Source of the DNA: Dehalococcoidia bacterium
GTDB lineage: Bacteria > Chloroflexota > Dehalococcoidia > UBA2979
Length of the DNA: 64,000 bases
Direction: 5' to 3'
Assembly (NCBI GenBank): GCA_028279505.1
Contig: JANQNP010000022.1
Location: forward strand, 62,001 to 126,000
How positions within the stretch are numbered: the stretch's first letter is position 1; each line of letters opens with the position of its first letter. Both the position numbers and the translations under genes were made by a program. The notes below the pieces were generated by a model. The model did no database searches and had not been told where the DNA came from. It saw only the letters and a list, made by a program, of their open reading frames with translations. Shown piece by piece: positions 23,250-32,074 of the stretch.

Positions 23250-24202
23250 CCGCTCACCTCTGCGCCTGCATCGTCACCCGTCGCGTCCGCCGCCGCCCCC
23301 GGTCCGGCCAGCTCGAGGTACACGTCCTCCAGCGTCGCGCGTGTCACGGTCAGCCCCTCGAGCTCCACGCCCTGCTCCGCGGCGCGCCCCGAGATCATCG
23401 CCAGCGCGCTCGTCGGCTCACTTGTCTTGATCGTCACGAGACCGTCGCCGATCGCCACCTCGCCGAGGACGCCCGCAATGAACGAGGTCGCCGCCGGCGT
23501 CTGCTGAAACTCGATCGTCGAGACGTGGTCCCGGTTCATCAGCTCGCCCGGCGTCCCTTCGGCCACGATCTCACCGGCGACGATGATCGCGAGCCGGTCC
23601 GCGAGCTGCTGCGCCTCGTCCATGTAGTGGGTGGTGAGGAACACCGTCTTCCCCAGCGCCTGCAGGTTGTGCACCAGGCCCCACGCCTGCCGCCGCGCCG
23701 CCGGGTCGAACCCGGTGGTCGGCTCATCGAGGAACAACAGGTCCGGGTCGCCGACCAGTCCAACGGCGACGTCCAGCCGTCGCTGCTGACCGCCCGAGAG
23801 CTGGCGCACACGCGCCCCTCCCTGGTCGGAGAGACCCACGACCTCGAGCACCTCGCCGATCGGCCGCGGTCGCGGGTAGTACCCGCTGAACTGCTCCAGC
23901 GTCTCTTCGACCGTCAGGTATGGCTCGACCCCGGTCGACTGGAGAACGATCCCGATCTGCTCGCGGAACGCCTGCCCCGAGTGCTGCGGGTCGTGCCCCA
24001 GCACGTCGACGCTCCCGCCATCGCGGTCGCGATGCCCTTCGAGGATCTCCACCGTCGTGGTCTTGCCGGCGCCGTTCGGCCCCAGCAGCGCAAACACCTC
24101 GGCGCGGTTGACGTGGAGGTCGATCCCGGCCACCGCGTCGAGCGAGCCATAGCGCTTGCGGAGGCCAACGACCTCAATGGCGCGGTCGGGCGTTGAGGTC
24201 AT
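23246..24202 (-). CDS. ABC transporter ATP-binding protein
   Basis: 318 residues. Walker A GPNGAGKTT, Q-loop LQSTGVEPYLTVEETL, signature RQLSGGQQRRLDVAVGL, Walker B LLFLDEPTTGFDP and H-loop LTTHYMDEAQ are all intact, with the DrrA-type C-terminal extension (about 230-318). Pairs with the coupled ABC-2 permease. The ATG at 24202 lacks a Shine-Dalgarno; CACACT lies 6 bases upstream, the same spacing seen at leaderless-looking starts elsewhere in the window. Confidence 0.92.
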   Translation of the reverse strand: MTSTPDRAIEVVGLRKRYGSLDAVAGIDLHVNRAEVFALLGPNGAGKTTTVEILEGHRDRDGGSVDVLGHDPQHSGQAFREQIGIVLQSTGVEPYLTVEETLEQFSGYYPRPRPIGEVLEVVGLSDQGGARVRQLSGGQQRRLDVAVGLVGDPDLLFLDEPTTGFDPAARRQAWGLVHNLQALGKTVFLTTHYMDEAQQLADRLAIIVAGEIVAEGTPGELMNRDHVSTIEFQQTPAATSFIAGVLGEVAIGDGLVTIKTSEPTSALAMISGRAAEQGVELEGLTVTRATLEDVYLELAGPGAAADATGDDAGAEVSG

Positions 24203-24263
24203 GCCGGTAGTGTGCGGCACGGACGGCGTCGCCGCATCTCCGTGCGCGAGCGGTCAGACGCGA

Positions 24264-24716
24264 TCACAGGATCGCGTGGATCCGGTACGAAACGGTCCCT
24301 GGAGCATCAGACCGCCCCTCCCCGATCGCCACCACGCGATTGAGCCACGCGTAGCGCTCGTCCCCGGTCTCGAACACCGGCTGCGTGCGGAAGTAGCGCT
24401 CACCCTCGGGCAGATCGCCCAGTGGCCCCAGCGAATGCCGGTGGTTGTATCCGCCGTAGCTGATGTGAATCTTGGCGCCGTCATCCGTCTCCAACAGCGC
24501 TCGCACGTCGAGCCGAGACACGTCGTCGGACCGGCGAACGAGCCAGTCGCCTCCGAGGGCTGCGACCGTGCCCCGGAGGTGTGGCCCCTCGAACGTCCCG
24601 CCCGTCACGACGAAGATCGTCCGCCCGCCCTGACCGCCGTCGCCGACCTGGTGCACATCGCCCGACAGCGTCGCCGTCAGATCCATCAAGAACTCGCTGC
24701 GCAGTTCGCCCGCCAT
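24264..24716 (-). CDS. DUF3237 (UPF0311) family protein
   Basis: 150 residues. FLMDLTATLSGDVHQVGDGGQGGRTIFVVTGGTFEGPHLRGTVAALGGDWLV and the end YAWLNRVVAIGEGR are the DUF3237 beta-barrel pattern. Crystal structures exist for the family but no agreed function. GAGGAG precedes the ATG at 24716. Downstream of the methyltransferase on the same strand but separated from it by a strong hairpin. Confidence 0.8.
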   Translation of the reverse strand: MAGELRSEFLMDLTATLSGDVHQVGDGGQGGRTIFVVTGGTFEGPHLRGTVAALGGDWLVRRSDDVSRLDVRALLETDDGAKIHISYGGYNHRHSLGPLGDLPEGERYFRTQPVFETGDERYAWLNRVVAIGEGRSDAPGTVSYRIHAIL

Positions 24717-24799
24717 CGTCGCTCCTCGCCTCCGCGCACACACCGCCGAGGCGCAGCGTATCCCACGAGGCGCCCGCCACCGTCGGCAGCAGACGCGGA

Positions 24800-24827
24800 G
24801 ATGCCCGGGCCAGTTGGCCCGGGCATC
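24800..24827 (-). terminator. Hairpin after the methyltransferase gene
   Basis: 12-base arms (GATGCCCGGGCC and its complement) pair perfectly around an AGTT loop, 44 bases beyond the methyltransferase stop in its direction of transcription. No T-run. Confidence 0.6.
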
Positions 24828-24871
24828 GACTCACAGACCCATGGCGGAGGTCCGAGCTGACCGACGGCTCG

Positions 24872-25969
24872 CTACGCGAGCCGGTAGAAGCGGAAGAAGT
24901 CGTTCTCGAGCGGCAGCACCTCCACCGAGGCGAATCCGGCCTCCCGCGCGTACGCCCGCAGCGTGTCCGGCCGCATCACGGTGCCCGTCCCGACCGACTC
25001 GGGGTGGGAGAGCCCGTCTGGCAGGCAGATCAGCAGGCTGTAACCGTAGAACAGCCGGTCGACCTCGTTCGCCGGCGCCTCGAACTGCTCGGCGACGTTC
25101 TCGTCCATCACGATCACGGTTCCGTCGTCGCCCGCGATCTTCCGCATCGCCCCGAGCACCGAAGCCGGCTTCGGCATGTCGTGGATGCACTCGAACGCCC
25201 ACACGAGGTCATACGTGCCGGCCGCCTCGGCGGCGTCCATCACGTGGAACGTCACGCGATCCGCCACGCCCCGCGCCTCGGCATTGATCCGCGCCTGCTC
25301 GATCGCCGGCGCATCGAGGTCGTAACCATCCACGGTCACGTTCGGGTACGCCTCAGCAACCGCGATCGCGGACCAGCCCATGCCGGTCCCCACGTCGGCG
25401 ACGCGCGCACCGGGCTGCTGCAACCGCTCGTGCAGTTCAGGCAGCTGAGGCAGGTACTCGCGCGCGAGCTGGTTGAGGAACATCGGCCGGTTGGCGTCGC
25501 CCTGGCCCTTCCGCATGTCGGCGCCGTAGGACTCCCAGCCCACGCCGCCGCCGTCGCGGTACGCGTTGAGCAGCGACGGCAGTTGCAGCCCGCCGGTCAC
25601 CAGCATGCTCATGAACGGCGTGAAGTAATTGAGGCTGTCCCCGTTCGTCAGCACCTCCGCGTGCCCGCTCGGCAACACGAACTGCCGCAGCTCAGCCGCC
25701 GCCGAGGCGTCGACCACCTCCAGGATGCCGTCCGCCGCCTGCGACTCCAGCCACTCCCGCGCGTAGCGCTCGTCGATCCCTGCGCGCGCGGCGACCTGCG
25801 CCGAGGTGGACGCGCCACCCTCGGACAGCGCCCGGTAGAGCCCGAGCTGCTCCCCGATGTACACGCCGTAGGTCGTGATCGCGCCCAGCATGTCGCCGAA
25901 CAATCGCTCCACCAGCGCCTCGGCCTGCTCGGTCTGGCCGGTCGCCGGAGCGGTCTCAGTCATCGTCAT
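24872..25969 (-). CDS. Class I SAM-dependent methyltransferase with N-terminal helical dimerisation domain
   Basis: 365 residues. Residues 15-110 form a winged-helix-like N-terminal domain (GVYIGEQLGLYRALSEGGASTSAQVAARAGIDERYAREWLESQAADGILE) typical of O-methyltransferase-like and Rv2258c-type proteins. The SAM site begins VADVGTGMGWSAIAVAEAYPNVTVDGYDLD, followed by FHVMDAAEAAGTYDLVWAFECIHDMPKP. Acts on an unknown small molecule. Three ATGs cluster at 25963-25972; the middle one has the best spacing to GGGAG. Confidence 0.85.
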   Translation of the reverse strand: MTMTETAPATGQTEQAEALVERLFGDMLGAITTYGVYIGEQLGLYRALSEGGASTSAQVAARAGIDERYAREWLESQAADGILEVVDASAAAELRQFVLPSGHAEVLTNGDSLNYFTPFMSMLVTGGLQLPSLLNAYRDGGGVGWESYGADMRKGQGDANRPMFLNQLAREYLPQLPELHERLQQPGARVADVGTGMGWSAIAVAEAYPNVTVDGYDLDAPAIEQARINAEARGVADRVTFHVMDAAEAAGTYDLVWAFECIHDMPKPASVLGAMRKIAGDDGTVIVMDENVAEQFEAPANEVDRLFYGYSLLICLPDGLSHPESVGTGTVMRPDTLRAYAREAGFASVEVLPLENDFFRFYRLA

Positions 25970-26172
25970 CATGTCTCCCGTCGCCGGCGGGTTCGGTCGC
26001 GCCGGCGGTTCTGCATTGAAGTTAGGCAGATCCGCCGCCGCGCCCGTCAGCCATCCCGGGTCGCGGCCGTCGCCAATCCAGCGAGCCGTGGTGTCGGCCG
26101 GATGGCCGACACCCGCACCGGCGCACGCCCCTGAGGCGATACGATGCGCCCACCAGTCTCGAGGAGGCTCGA

Positions 26173-26787
26173 ATGTCCGAGGTCTACCAGGACGGCCAGC
26201 GCGCGCTACAGGACCGCTTCGACACACGCCGGCTCGCCGACCGGCTCGAGGAGCGCATCTTCCACGCCACCTTCAGCGACACCGACCGCGAGTTCATCGA
26301 ACGGCAATCGATGTTCTTCCTCGCGACCGTCGACGCCGATGGTCGCCCCAACTGCTCCTTCAAAGGCGGCACGCCGGGCTTCGTCCGCATCGTCGAAGAC
26401 GACACGCTCGCCTTCCCCAGCTACGACGGCAACGGCATGTTCCTCTCGATGGGCAACATCTCCGAGACCGGCGAGGTCGGCATGCTCTTCATCGACTTCG
26501 AGGGCCAGTCACGCGTCCGCGTCAACGGCTCCGCCTCGATCGACTTCGAAGACCCGCTCGTCGACACCTTCCCCGAGGCCCAGTTCGTCGTCCGCGTTCG
26601 CGCACGCGAGATCTTCGTCAACTGCCCGCGCTACATCCCGAAGATGACCCTCGAGGAACCATCCGTGTTCGCGCCCACCGGCGAGGAGCTCGCGCCGATC
26701 CCGGCGTGGAAGCGATCGGACGCGATGAAGGACACACTCCCGGCCAACGACCCCGCCCACGACCCGAGCCGCCCCACCGCTCCGTAG
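26173..26787 (+). CDS. Pyridoxamine-5'-phosphate-oxidase-family FMN protein
   Basis: 204 residues. After a helical N-terminus, IERQSMFFLATVDADGRPNCSFKGGTPGFVRIVEDDTLAFPSYDGNGMFLSMGNI is the split beta-barrel with the FMN phosphate loop, and IFVNCPRYIP is the usual C-terminal landmark of this subgroup. Probably an oxidase/reductase using FMN. GAGGAGG precedes the ATG. First gene of a rightward five-gene run (to 29868). Confidence 0.85.
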   Translation: MSEVYQDGQRALQDRFDTRRLADRLEERIFHATFSDTDREFIERQSMFFLATVDADGRPNCSFKGGTPGFVRIVEDDTLAFPSYDGNGMFLSMGNISETGEVGMLFIDFEGQSRVRVNGSASIDFEDPLVDTFPEAQFVVRVRAREIFVNCPRYIPKMTLEEPSVFAPTGEELAPIPAWKRSDAMKDTLPANDPAHDPSRPTAP

Positions 26788-26831
26788 CTCAGACACGCAC
26801 ACCTACTCACCCCCGCCCGGAGAGGCCGCGC

Positions 26832-27368
26832 ATGAACCGCATCGAGATCGAAATCAAGCTCAACCGCGATCGCGCGTGGCTCCTCGAGACGCTCTCCGCC
26901 ATGTCCGAGGAGGATCTGTACCGCGGCGTCACCGCCAGCGAGCACGACCCCGAGGTCGAGTGGAGCTTCGCCGATCACTTCGTCCACACCACCCTCATCG
27001 AGCGCGACTGGAACGCCATGATTCGCCGCCACATCAGCGGCGAGCAGGGCATGCGCCTCGGCGTCCGCGAGGACGGCAGCAAGCAGCCCCGCGAAGAGAT
27101 CATGGCGGGCATCCACACCTGGACCGAACGCTGGGCGGACAAGCATCGAGGCAAGCCACTCGACGAACTCGTCCGCGTCGGCCTTGAGGTCCGCGCCGAC
27201 ACCCTCGCGCTGCTCGCCGAGCTCACCGACGAGCAGCTCGCCTCCATCATCCCCGGCACCCCGTGGGTCGACAGCACCGTCGGCGGCATCATGGCCGCCA
27301 ACGCCGATCACGGTCGCATGCACTTCAAGTGGGCGAAGGACGGCGCGGCCGAGCGCGCGGCCTCGTAG
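26832..27368 (+). CDS. DinB-family four-helix protein
   Basis: 178 residues, almost entirely helical. His residues in ADHFVHTTLIERDWN and MAANADHGRMHFKWAKD fit the three-His metal site of DinB/YfiT-type proteins, which bind a divalent metal and often transfer or use low-molecular-weight thiols. Start ATG follows GGAGAGG. Sits 44 bases after the FMN protein and 32 bases before the hydrolase, so it is probably co-transcribed. Confidence 0.75.
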   Translation: MNRIEIEIKLNRDRAWLLETLSAMSEEDLYRGVTASEHDPEVEWSFADHFVHTTLIERDWNAMIRRHISGEQGMRLGVREDGSKQPREEIMAGIHTWTERWADKHRGKPLDELVRVGLEVRADTLALLAELTDEQLASIIPGTPWVDSTVGGIMAANADHGRMHFKWAKDGAAERAAS

Positions 27369-27400
27369 CGCGGCCCACGAGGACAGCGAAGGGCGGAACG

Positions 27401-28291
27401 ATGATCGACGAAGCACTGCTGCGCCATCTCTACCGCTACGACCGCTCCCTCCCGCTGCTCGCCACCACCGAGCCCGAGCCCACCCGCGACCCGGTCACCC
27501 GCCTCCTCGTCGACGACCTCGAGTCGGAGCGCGTGACCTTCGGATCCACCCACGACGAGCGCGTCGTCGCCGTCATCACGAAGCAGCCGGGCGGCGGCCC
27601 TCGACCGGCCGTCATCCTCCAGCACGGCTCGACGGCCATGGGCCGCCACAGCTGGATGCTCCCCGACCGCCACCCTCTGCACCAGCTCTGGGCCCGACGC
27701 GGCTTCCTCACCATCGCCGTCGACGCCTACGGCTTCGGCTCCCGCGAGGGCCCCGACAACCGAGGGCGCCTCGGCCCCGACCGCGCCGACCTGATGTTCC
27801 GCACCCGCGACGCCCGCATCCAGGCCGTCCAGGACCTGATGCGCACCGTCGACTACCTGCACACGCGCGACGACGTCGCCGTCGGCGGCATCGGCTACGC
27901 CGGCGTCTCCATGGGCTGCCGGGTCGGCGTCCCCTTCGTCGGCCTCGACGAGCGCGTGAGCGCCGCCGCTTTCTTCGTCGGCGGCTCCGGCCCCTACGCC
28001 AGCTGGGCGATCGAAGGCACCGAGTACGCCGACCTCGCCGAGGACAGCGACCGCATCTTCGCCCTGACGGACCCGCTCGTCTTCGCACCCATGACGGCGG
28101 GTCGACCGATGTTCATGGTCAACGGCGAACAGGACGTCCTCGTCGGTCGCGAAGCCGGTGAGCGTCTGCAGGCCGCGCTCGGCGAACCGAACGAGCTGCG
28201 CTGGTTCGACGGCGGCCACGGCGAGACGCCGCGGTCGATGTTCGACGAGGCGGCCGATTTCCTCGCGTCCCACCTCGGCCGGGAGGCCTAG
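27401..28291 (+). CDS. Alpha/beta hydrolase (dienelactone-hydrolase-like)
   Basis: 296 residues. PAVILQHGSTAMGRHSWM gives the first strand and oxyanion loop; ARRGFLTIAVDAYGFGSREG the second; IGYAGVSMGCRVGVPFVGL carries the nucleophile Ser (G-V-S-M-G); MVNGEQDVLVG the acid and WFDGGHGETPRSMF the His. Likely an esterase or lactonase. Three bases separate its stop from the next start, so the genes are coupled. Confidence 0.85.
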   Translation: MIDEALLRHLYRYDRSLPLLATTEPEPTRDPVTRLLVDDLESERVTFGSTHDERVVAVITKQPGGGPRPAVILQHGSTAMGRHSWMLPDRHPLHQLWARRGFLTIAVDAYGFGSREGPDNRGRLGPDRADLMFRTRDARIQAVQDLMRTVDYLHTRDDVAVGGIGYAGVSMGCRVGVPFVGLDERVSAAAFFVGGSGPYASWAIEGTEYADLAEDSDRIFALTDPLVFAPMTAGRPMFMVNGEQDVLVGREAGERLQAALGEPNELRWFDGGHGETPRSMFDEAADFLASHLGREA

Positions 28292-28294
28292 CTC

Positions 28295-29455
28295 ATGCCG
28301 TTCGCCGACCGCATCCAGCCCCTGCTCACCGGGGCCATCGAGGACGGCGTACTCGCCGGCGTCACCGCCACGGTCGAGTCAGCCGATGGCCAGCGCTTCT
28401 CCGGATCGGCGGGCCATTGGGAGCTCGACGGCAGCGGCCCGACCTACCGCCCCGACACCCCGCTCCGCATCGCCTCCCTGACCAAAGCCGTCACCTCGGT
28501 CGCCGCGATGCAGCTCGTCGAGCGCGGCCAGCTCGACCTGGACGCGCCCGTTTCGAGGTGGCTCCCAGAACTCGAGGCGCCGGACATCCTCGGCGAGGAC
28601 GGCACACTCCGCCCGGCGACCACCCCGATCACCGCCCGCCACCTCCTCACCCACACCGCCGGCTTCGGCTACGACATCTGGAGCGAGCGCCTCGCCGTCC
28701 ACCTCGCCAAACACCCAACTGAGGGCAGCGGACGCGGCGCCGCCTTCCTCAACGCCCCGCTGCTTCACGAGCCCGGCACCCGCTGGCTCTACAGCATCGC
28801 CACCGACTGGCTCGGGGAGCTCGTCGCCGCCATCTCCGGCCAGCGACTCGGCGACTATCTCGCCGCGAACGTCTTCGACCCCCTCGGCATGACCCGCTCC
28901 GGCTTCGACGTCTTCGAGGAGACCGCCACCCTCCACGCGCGCCGGCCGGACGGCTCGCTCGCACGGCGGCCGTCGCCCGAGCCTCGCGGCGGCGACGCCT
29001 ACCAGTCCGGCGGCGGCGGCTTGCAGTCCACCGCGCACGACTACGGCCGCTTCCTCCGCATGCTGCTCGGACGCGGAACCCTCGGGGGCACGCGAGTCCT
29101 CGACACCGCGACGGTCGAAGAGATGGCCCGACCGCAGACCGGCGACCTCGATCACGTCGGCGTTCTCCAGAGCACCGATCCCGACACGAGCCGCAGTGAC
29201 GACATGAGCCACGGCCACTCCGCCGCGTTCGGCCTCGGCTTCCTCATCACCCTCGAAACCTCGCGGACCGGCCGCACCGCAGGCAGCCTGAGCTGGGGCG
29301 GCCTGTTCAACGCCTACTACTGGATCGACCTCGAACGGGATGTCGCCGGCGCCCTCTACACCCAGGTCCTGCCCTTCCTCGATCGCCCCACGCTCGACCT
29401 CAACCGGGAGTTCGAGCGCGCCACCTACGAGGCGCTGGACGAGGCATCCGCGTGA
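28295..29455 (+). CDS. Serine hydrolase, class-C beta-lactamase-related
   Basis: 386 residues. LRIASLTKAVTSVAAMQLVERGQLDLDAPVSRWLPE supplies the S-x-x-K nucleophile/base; WLYSIATDWLGELV contains the Y-S-I variant of the Y-x-N motif; SLSWGGLFNAYYWIDLERD is the third (H/KxG-like) strand. No signal peptide, so cytosolic, and an esterase or peptidase role is more likely than antibiotic resistance. GGGAGG of its ribosome-binding site overlaps the end of the previous gene. Confidence 0.87.
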   Translation: MPFADRIQPLLTGAIEDGVLAGVTATVESADGQRFSGSAGHWELDGSGPTYRPDTPLRIASLTKAVTSVAAMQLVERGQLDLDAPVSRWLPELEAPDILGEDGTLRPATTPITARHLLTHTAGFGYDIWSERLAVHLAKHPTEGSGRGAAFLNAPLLHEPGTRWLYSIATDWLGELVAAISGQRLGDYLAANVFDPLGMTRSGFDVFEETATLHARRPDGSLARRPSPEPRGGDAYQSGGGGLQSTAHDYGRFLRMLLGRGTLGGTRVLDTATVEEMARPQTGDLDHVGVLQSTDPDTSRSDDMSHGHSAAFGLGFLITLETSRTGRTAGSLSWGGLFNAYYWIDLERDVAGALYTQVLPFLDRPTLDLNREFERATYEALDEASA

Positions 29456-29868
29456 GCGACGAGCAGCTCCTCGAGCGCGCCCGCACCGCCCTCGAGCGCT
29501 CGCTCCCGTACGGCACCCACTTCGGCTTCGAACTGATCGAGGCCACTCTCGACGTCGTCCGCCTCCGCATGCCGTTCCGCGACGAGCTCACCCGCTTCAA
29601 CGCCACGCTGCACGGCGGCGCGATCATGTCGCTCGCCGACACCGCCGGCGTCGTCCGCGCCAGCCTCGACGCCCGAGGCGAGCTCGCCGGCACCATGCAC
29701 TTCGCCATCAACTTCCTGCGTCCCGTAGCCGCCGGCCACCTCGACGCCGTCGCGCGCACCGTCCACAGCGGCCGTTCGTCCCTCGTCCTCGAAACCAACC
29801 TCGAGGACAGCAACGGCCGTCAGGTCGGCCTCGTCACCCAGACCCAGGCGGTCCGCGCCACGGACTAG
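29452..29868 (+). CDS. PaaI-type hotdog thioesterase
   Basis: 138 residues from GTG overlapping the previous TGA (GTGA). LTRFNATLHGGAIMSLADTAGVVRASLDARGELAGTMHFAINFLRP is the 4HBT hotdog signature: HGG before the long central helix with an acidic residue (Asp) at its start. It probably hydrolyses acyl- or aryl-CoA thioesters. Last gene of the operon; its TAG shares CTAG (29865-29868) with the convergent YihY-type gene. Confidence 0.85.
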   Translation: MSDEQLLERARTALERSLPYGTHFGFELIEATLDVVRLRMPFRDELTRFNATLHGGAIMSLADTAGVVRASLDARGELAGTMHFAINFLRPVAAGHLDAVARTVHSGRSSLVLETNLEDSNGRQVGLVTQTQAVRATD

Positions 29869-31067
29869 CGGCGCTCCTGACCGGACAGCCACGCCACGAA
29901 CGCGACGGCCGCCGCCGTCAGCGCCGCCCACCACCCGAAGCTCAGCCCCCCACCGGCCGAGGCGCGATCTATCGTCGCCGCCCGCTCCGCCTGCGGCGCT
30001 CGGTCCTCGACTCGCCCGGGCCGAGGCATGATCGGCCGCGCCTCCGGCGCCGGTAGCGGCTCTGCGGTGCGCTCGCCACCGACCTCGACCGGTGCCGCCT
30101 CGTCCCGCGCCGCGAGCCACCCGACGCGAGGAACGAACCGCCCGAGGATCGGCAACCCGCGCGCCCGCCCGTACGCGGAGCGCGCCCCATCGCGGACCCG
30201 CGAGAGCGTCGGATGCCCGCCACCGTCGCCCTCCAGCTCCAGCACCTCGGCGTTCGCCCGCGCCACCTCGGCGCCGACGAGCATCACCTGCGCGCTCAGG
30301 TTGAAGAACAGCAGCAGGATGATCACGAACCCGAGCGTCCCGTAGGTCGCGTCGTAGTTCCCGAACGACGCGACGTACCACGTGAACCCCACCTTCAACG
30401 CCTCGAACAGCAGCGCCGCGACGATCACCCCGGGGAGCACCTGCCGCGTCGTGTACCCCGCCCGCGCCACGTTCGCGTAGAGCAACAGGAACACCAGCCC
30501 CGTCACGAGCGGCGGAATCAGCAGATACGCCACGCTCGCCAGCCACGCCACCAGCGTGGACAGCCGCTCGCCCACGATCGCATCCGCCTGCTGTTGCGCG
30601 AACGCGATCGCCACCGTCAGCGCGAACGACGCGAGCAGCAGCACCCCGAACCCGGCCACCAGCCCCAGGTCGATCGCCTTCCCGAGGACGAACGGCCGCT
30701 GCTGCTCCACGTGGAACACGCCGTTCAGCGCCAACCGCACGCTCGTGAACAGCGCCCCCGCCGTGTACGCCGTCGCCAGCAACCCCACGACTCCGAGCGC
30801 ACCCCGATTCGAGACGACCCCATCGATCGTGTCCTCCAGCGCCTCGCGCCCGTCCTCCTCGTTGAGCGGAAGCGCCCCCATCAGCTCATCGATCAGCTGC
30901 GCCTGGTCGTTCGGGTCCGTGATGAAGAACGCCCCGACACTGACGATGAAGATCACCAGCGGAAACAGCGAAATCAGCGCGTAGTAGGTCACCCCGGCGG
31001 CATAGATCGCACAGCGATCCCGGCCATACGCGATCCCGGCTCGCAGCCCGACCTCTATCCAGCGAAT
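29865..31067 (-). CDS. YihY/BrkB-family membrane protein, probable non-AUG (ATT) start
   Basis: About 400 residues, six predicted helices in the first 265 and a 130-residue hydrophilic tail ending in one more helix. AAGVTYYALISLFPLVIFIVSVGAFF is the family N-terminal signature. The only GTG (30992) would cut through this motif. The frame continues 25 codons further up (IRWIEVGLRAGIAYGRDRC) to an ATT at 31067 preceded by GGAG with 7-base spacing, after which a TGA closes the frame; no ATG, GTG or TTG is available there. Function of the family is unsettled (once misnamed RNase BN). Confidence 0.7.
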   Translation of the reverse strand: MRWIEVGLRAGIAYGRDRCAIYAAGVTYYALISLFPLVIFIVSVGAFFITDPNDQAQLIDELMGALPLNEEDGREALEDTIDGVVSNRGALGVVGLLATAYTAGALFTSVRLALNGVFHVEQQRPFVLGKAIDLGLVAGFGVLLLASFALTVAIAFAQQQADAIVGERLSTLVAWLASVAYLLIPPLVTGLVFLLLYANVARAGYTTRQVLPGVIVAALLFEALKVGFTWYVASFGNYDATYGTLGFVIILLLFFNLSAQVMLVGAEVARANAEVLELEGDGGGHPTLSRVRDGARSAYGRARGLPILGRFVPRVGWLAARDEAAPVEVGGERTAEPLPAPEARPIMPRPGRVEDRAPQAERAATIDRASAGGGLSFGWWAALTAAAVAFVAWLSGQERR

Positions 31068-31113
31068 GGCTCAGCTCCAGCAGGTGGACGGGGTAATTCG
31101 CTCAATCTGTCGC

Positions 31114-31119
31114 TAGCCT
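31114..31119 (+). promoter_or_regulatory. Predicted -10 box (TAGCCT), leaderless start
   Basis: TAGCCT ends 7 bases before the ATG at 31127, which lacks a Shine-Dalgarno; transcription would begin at or next to the start codon. Confidence 0.4.
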
Positions 31120-31126
31120 CGCGGGC

Positions 31127-32065
31127 ATGGCGAACTCCCGAGGTAGACCGCGGCATCCCGACATCCTCACCCCGGCTGAGTGGCGAGTCCTCGAACACAT
31201 CCGCCACGGTCGCACCAACCCGGAGATCGCGGCCCAACTCGGCCTCAGCGTAAACACCGTCCGCTATCACGTCTCCAACATCCTCGCGAAGCTGGAACTG
31301 CGCGACCGCGAGGCCGTGCGTCGTTGGCGCGGTGGGAGCCGACGGTGGGGCTGGAGTGCCCTGGGATCGCTCGGGTTCTCCAAGGTCGCGATGCTGTCTA
31401 CGGCAATTGTGGCGAGTGCGGTCCTCATTAGTGGTTCAATCTCGGTGACCCGCGGCGGTGACGGCGCTGGCACCTCGTCGGCGAGTCAGACGGGAGCGGT
31501 CGAAGTCGCTCCCATCGACGAGCCGAACGTGACACCAAGCCCGACTAGCACGGCAGACACTTCGGAATCTCCCGTTGCCGAAGGCAACCCACCGGCCGGC
31601 ACCCGCAGCACGCTCCTACCGCTCGTATCGGCCGCACCAACCTCCTCGATGTGCCGCGAGCAATCCGACGCAATCGCCGAGACCTTCGGACCCCATGAGA
31701 CCTACGCCGCGATCGCCGTGTTCCCTCCGGAACTGGTCGCGACCGGATCGGCCCATTGGGTCAACGTCGACGGCTGCGTGGTGCATGGAGAGCCGCTTGA
31801 CCTCGAACAGCTCTTCGCCGCGATGGATCTACCGGCCTCGGAAATCCCAACGAACCTGAGCCTGCAATGCCTGCTCGCTGACCCATTGATCCCGCCGGGC
31901 ACCCGACTCGCACCGATCCCAGCCGCGCCCGGTGCGGAAGCCGCACGGATCGAGCACCGGCTGGTCACCGACACCGGCGAACCGTTGCCCCAACCGATTA
32001 CAGTCATCGCCTACTGCGATATGACCGGCGGCGGTCTGCGAGTCGGTCTCAACGGCAGTCGCTAG
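31127..32065 (+). CDS. Membrane-tethered LuxR-type transcription factor
   Basis: 312 residues with the DNA-binding domain first: LTPAEWRVLEHIRHGRTNPEIAAQLGLSVNTVRYHVSNILAKLELRDREAV (about 14-64) is a complete LuxR helix-turn-helix. One transmembrane helix follows (about 86-106), then a Ser/Thr/Pro-rich linker and an outside domain (about 170-312) with four Cys (MCREQ, DGCVVH, LQCLL, YCDMT) that could form disulfides. No receiver or kinase domain. The order suits a sensor that reads the cell surface and acts at DNA without a partner. Outer domain family not recognised. Confidence 0.75.
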   Translation: MANSRGRPRHPDILTPAEWRVLEHIRHGRTNPEIAAQLGLSVNTVRYHVSNILAKLELRDREAVRRWRGGSRRWGWSALGSLGFSKVAMLSTAIVASAVLISGSISVTRGGDGAGTSSASQTGAVEVAPIDEPNVTPSPTSTADTSESPVAEGNPPAGTRSTLLPLVSAAPTSSMCREQSDAIAETFGPHETYAAIAVFPPELVATGSAHWVNVDGCVVHGEPLDLEQLFAAMDLPASEIPTNLSLQCLLADPLIPPGTRLAPIPAAPGAEAARIEHRLVTDTGEPLPQPITVIAYCDMTGGGLRVGLNGSR

Positions 32066-32074
32066 TCGGCCCAC

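Noticed and set aside
28295..29455. Serine hydrolase as a true beta-lactamase resistance gene
   Set aside because: It has no signal peptide and sits inside a metabolic operon; the fold is shared by many esterases.
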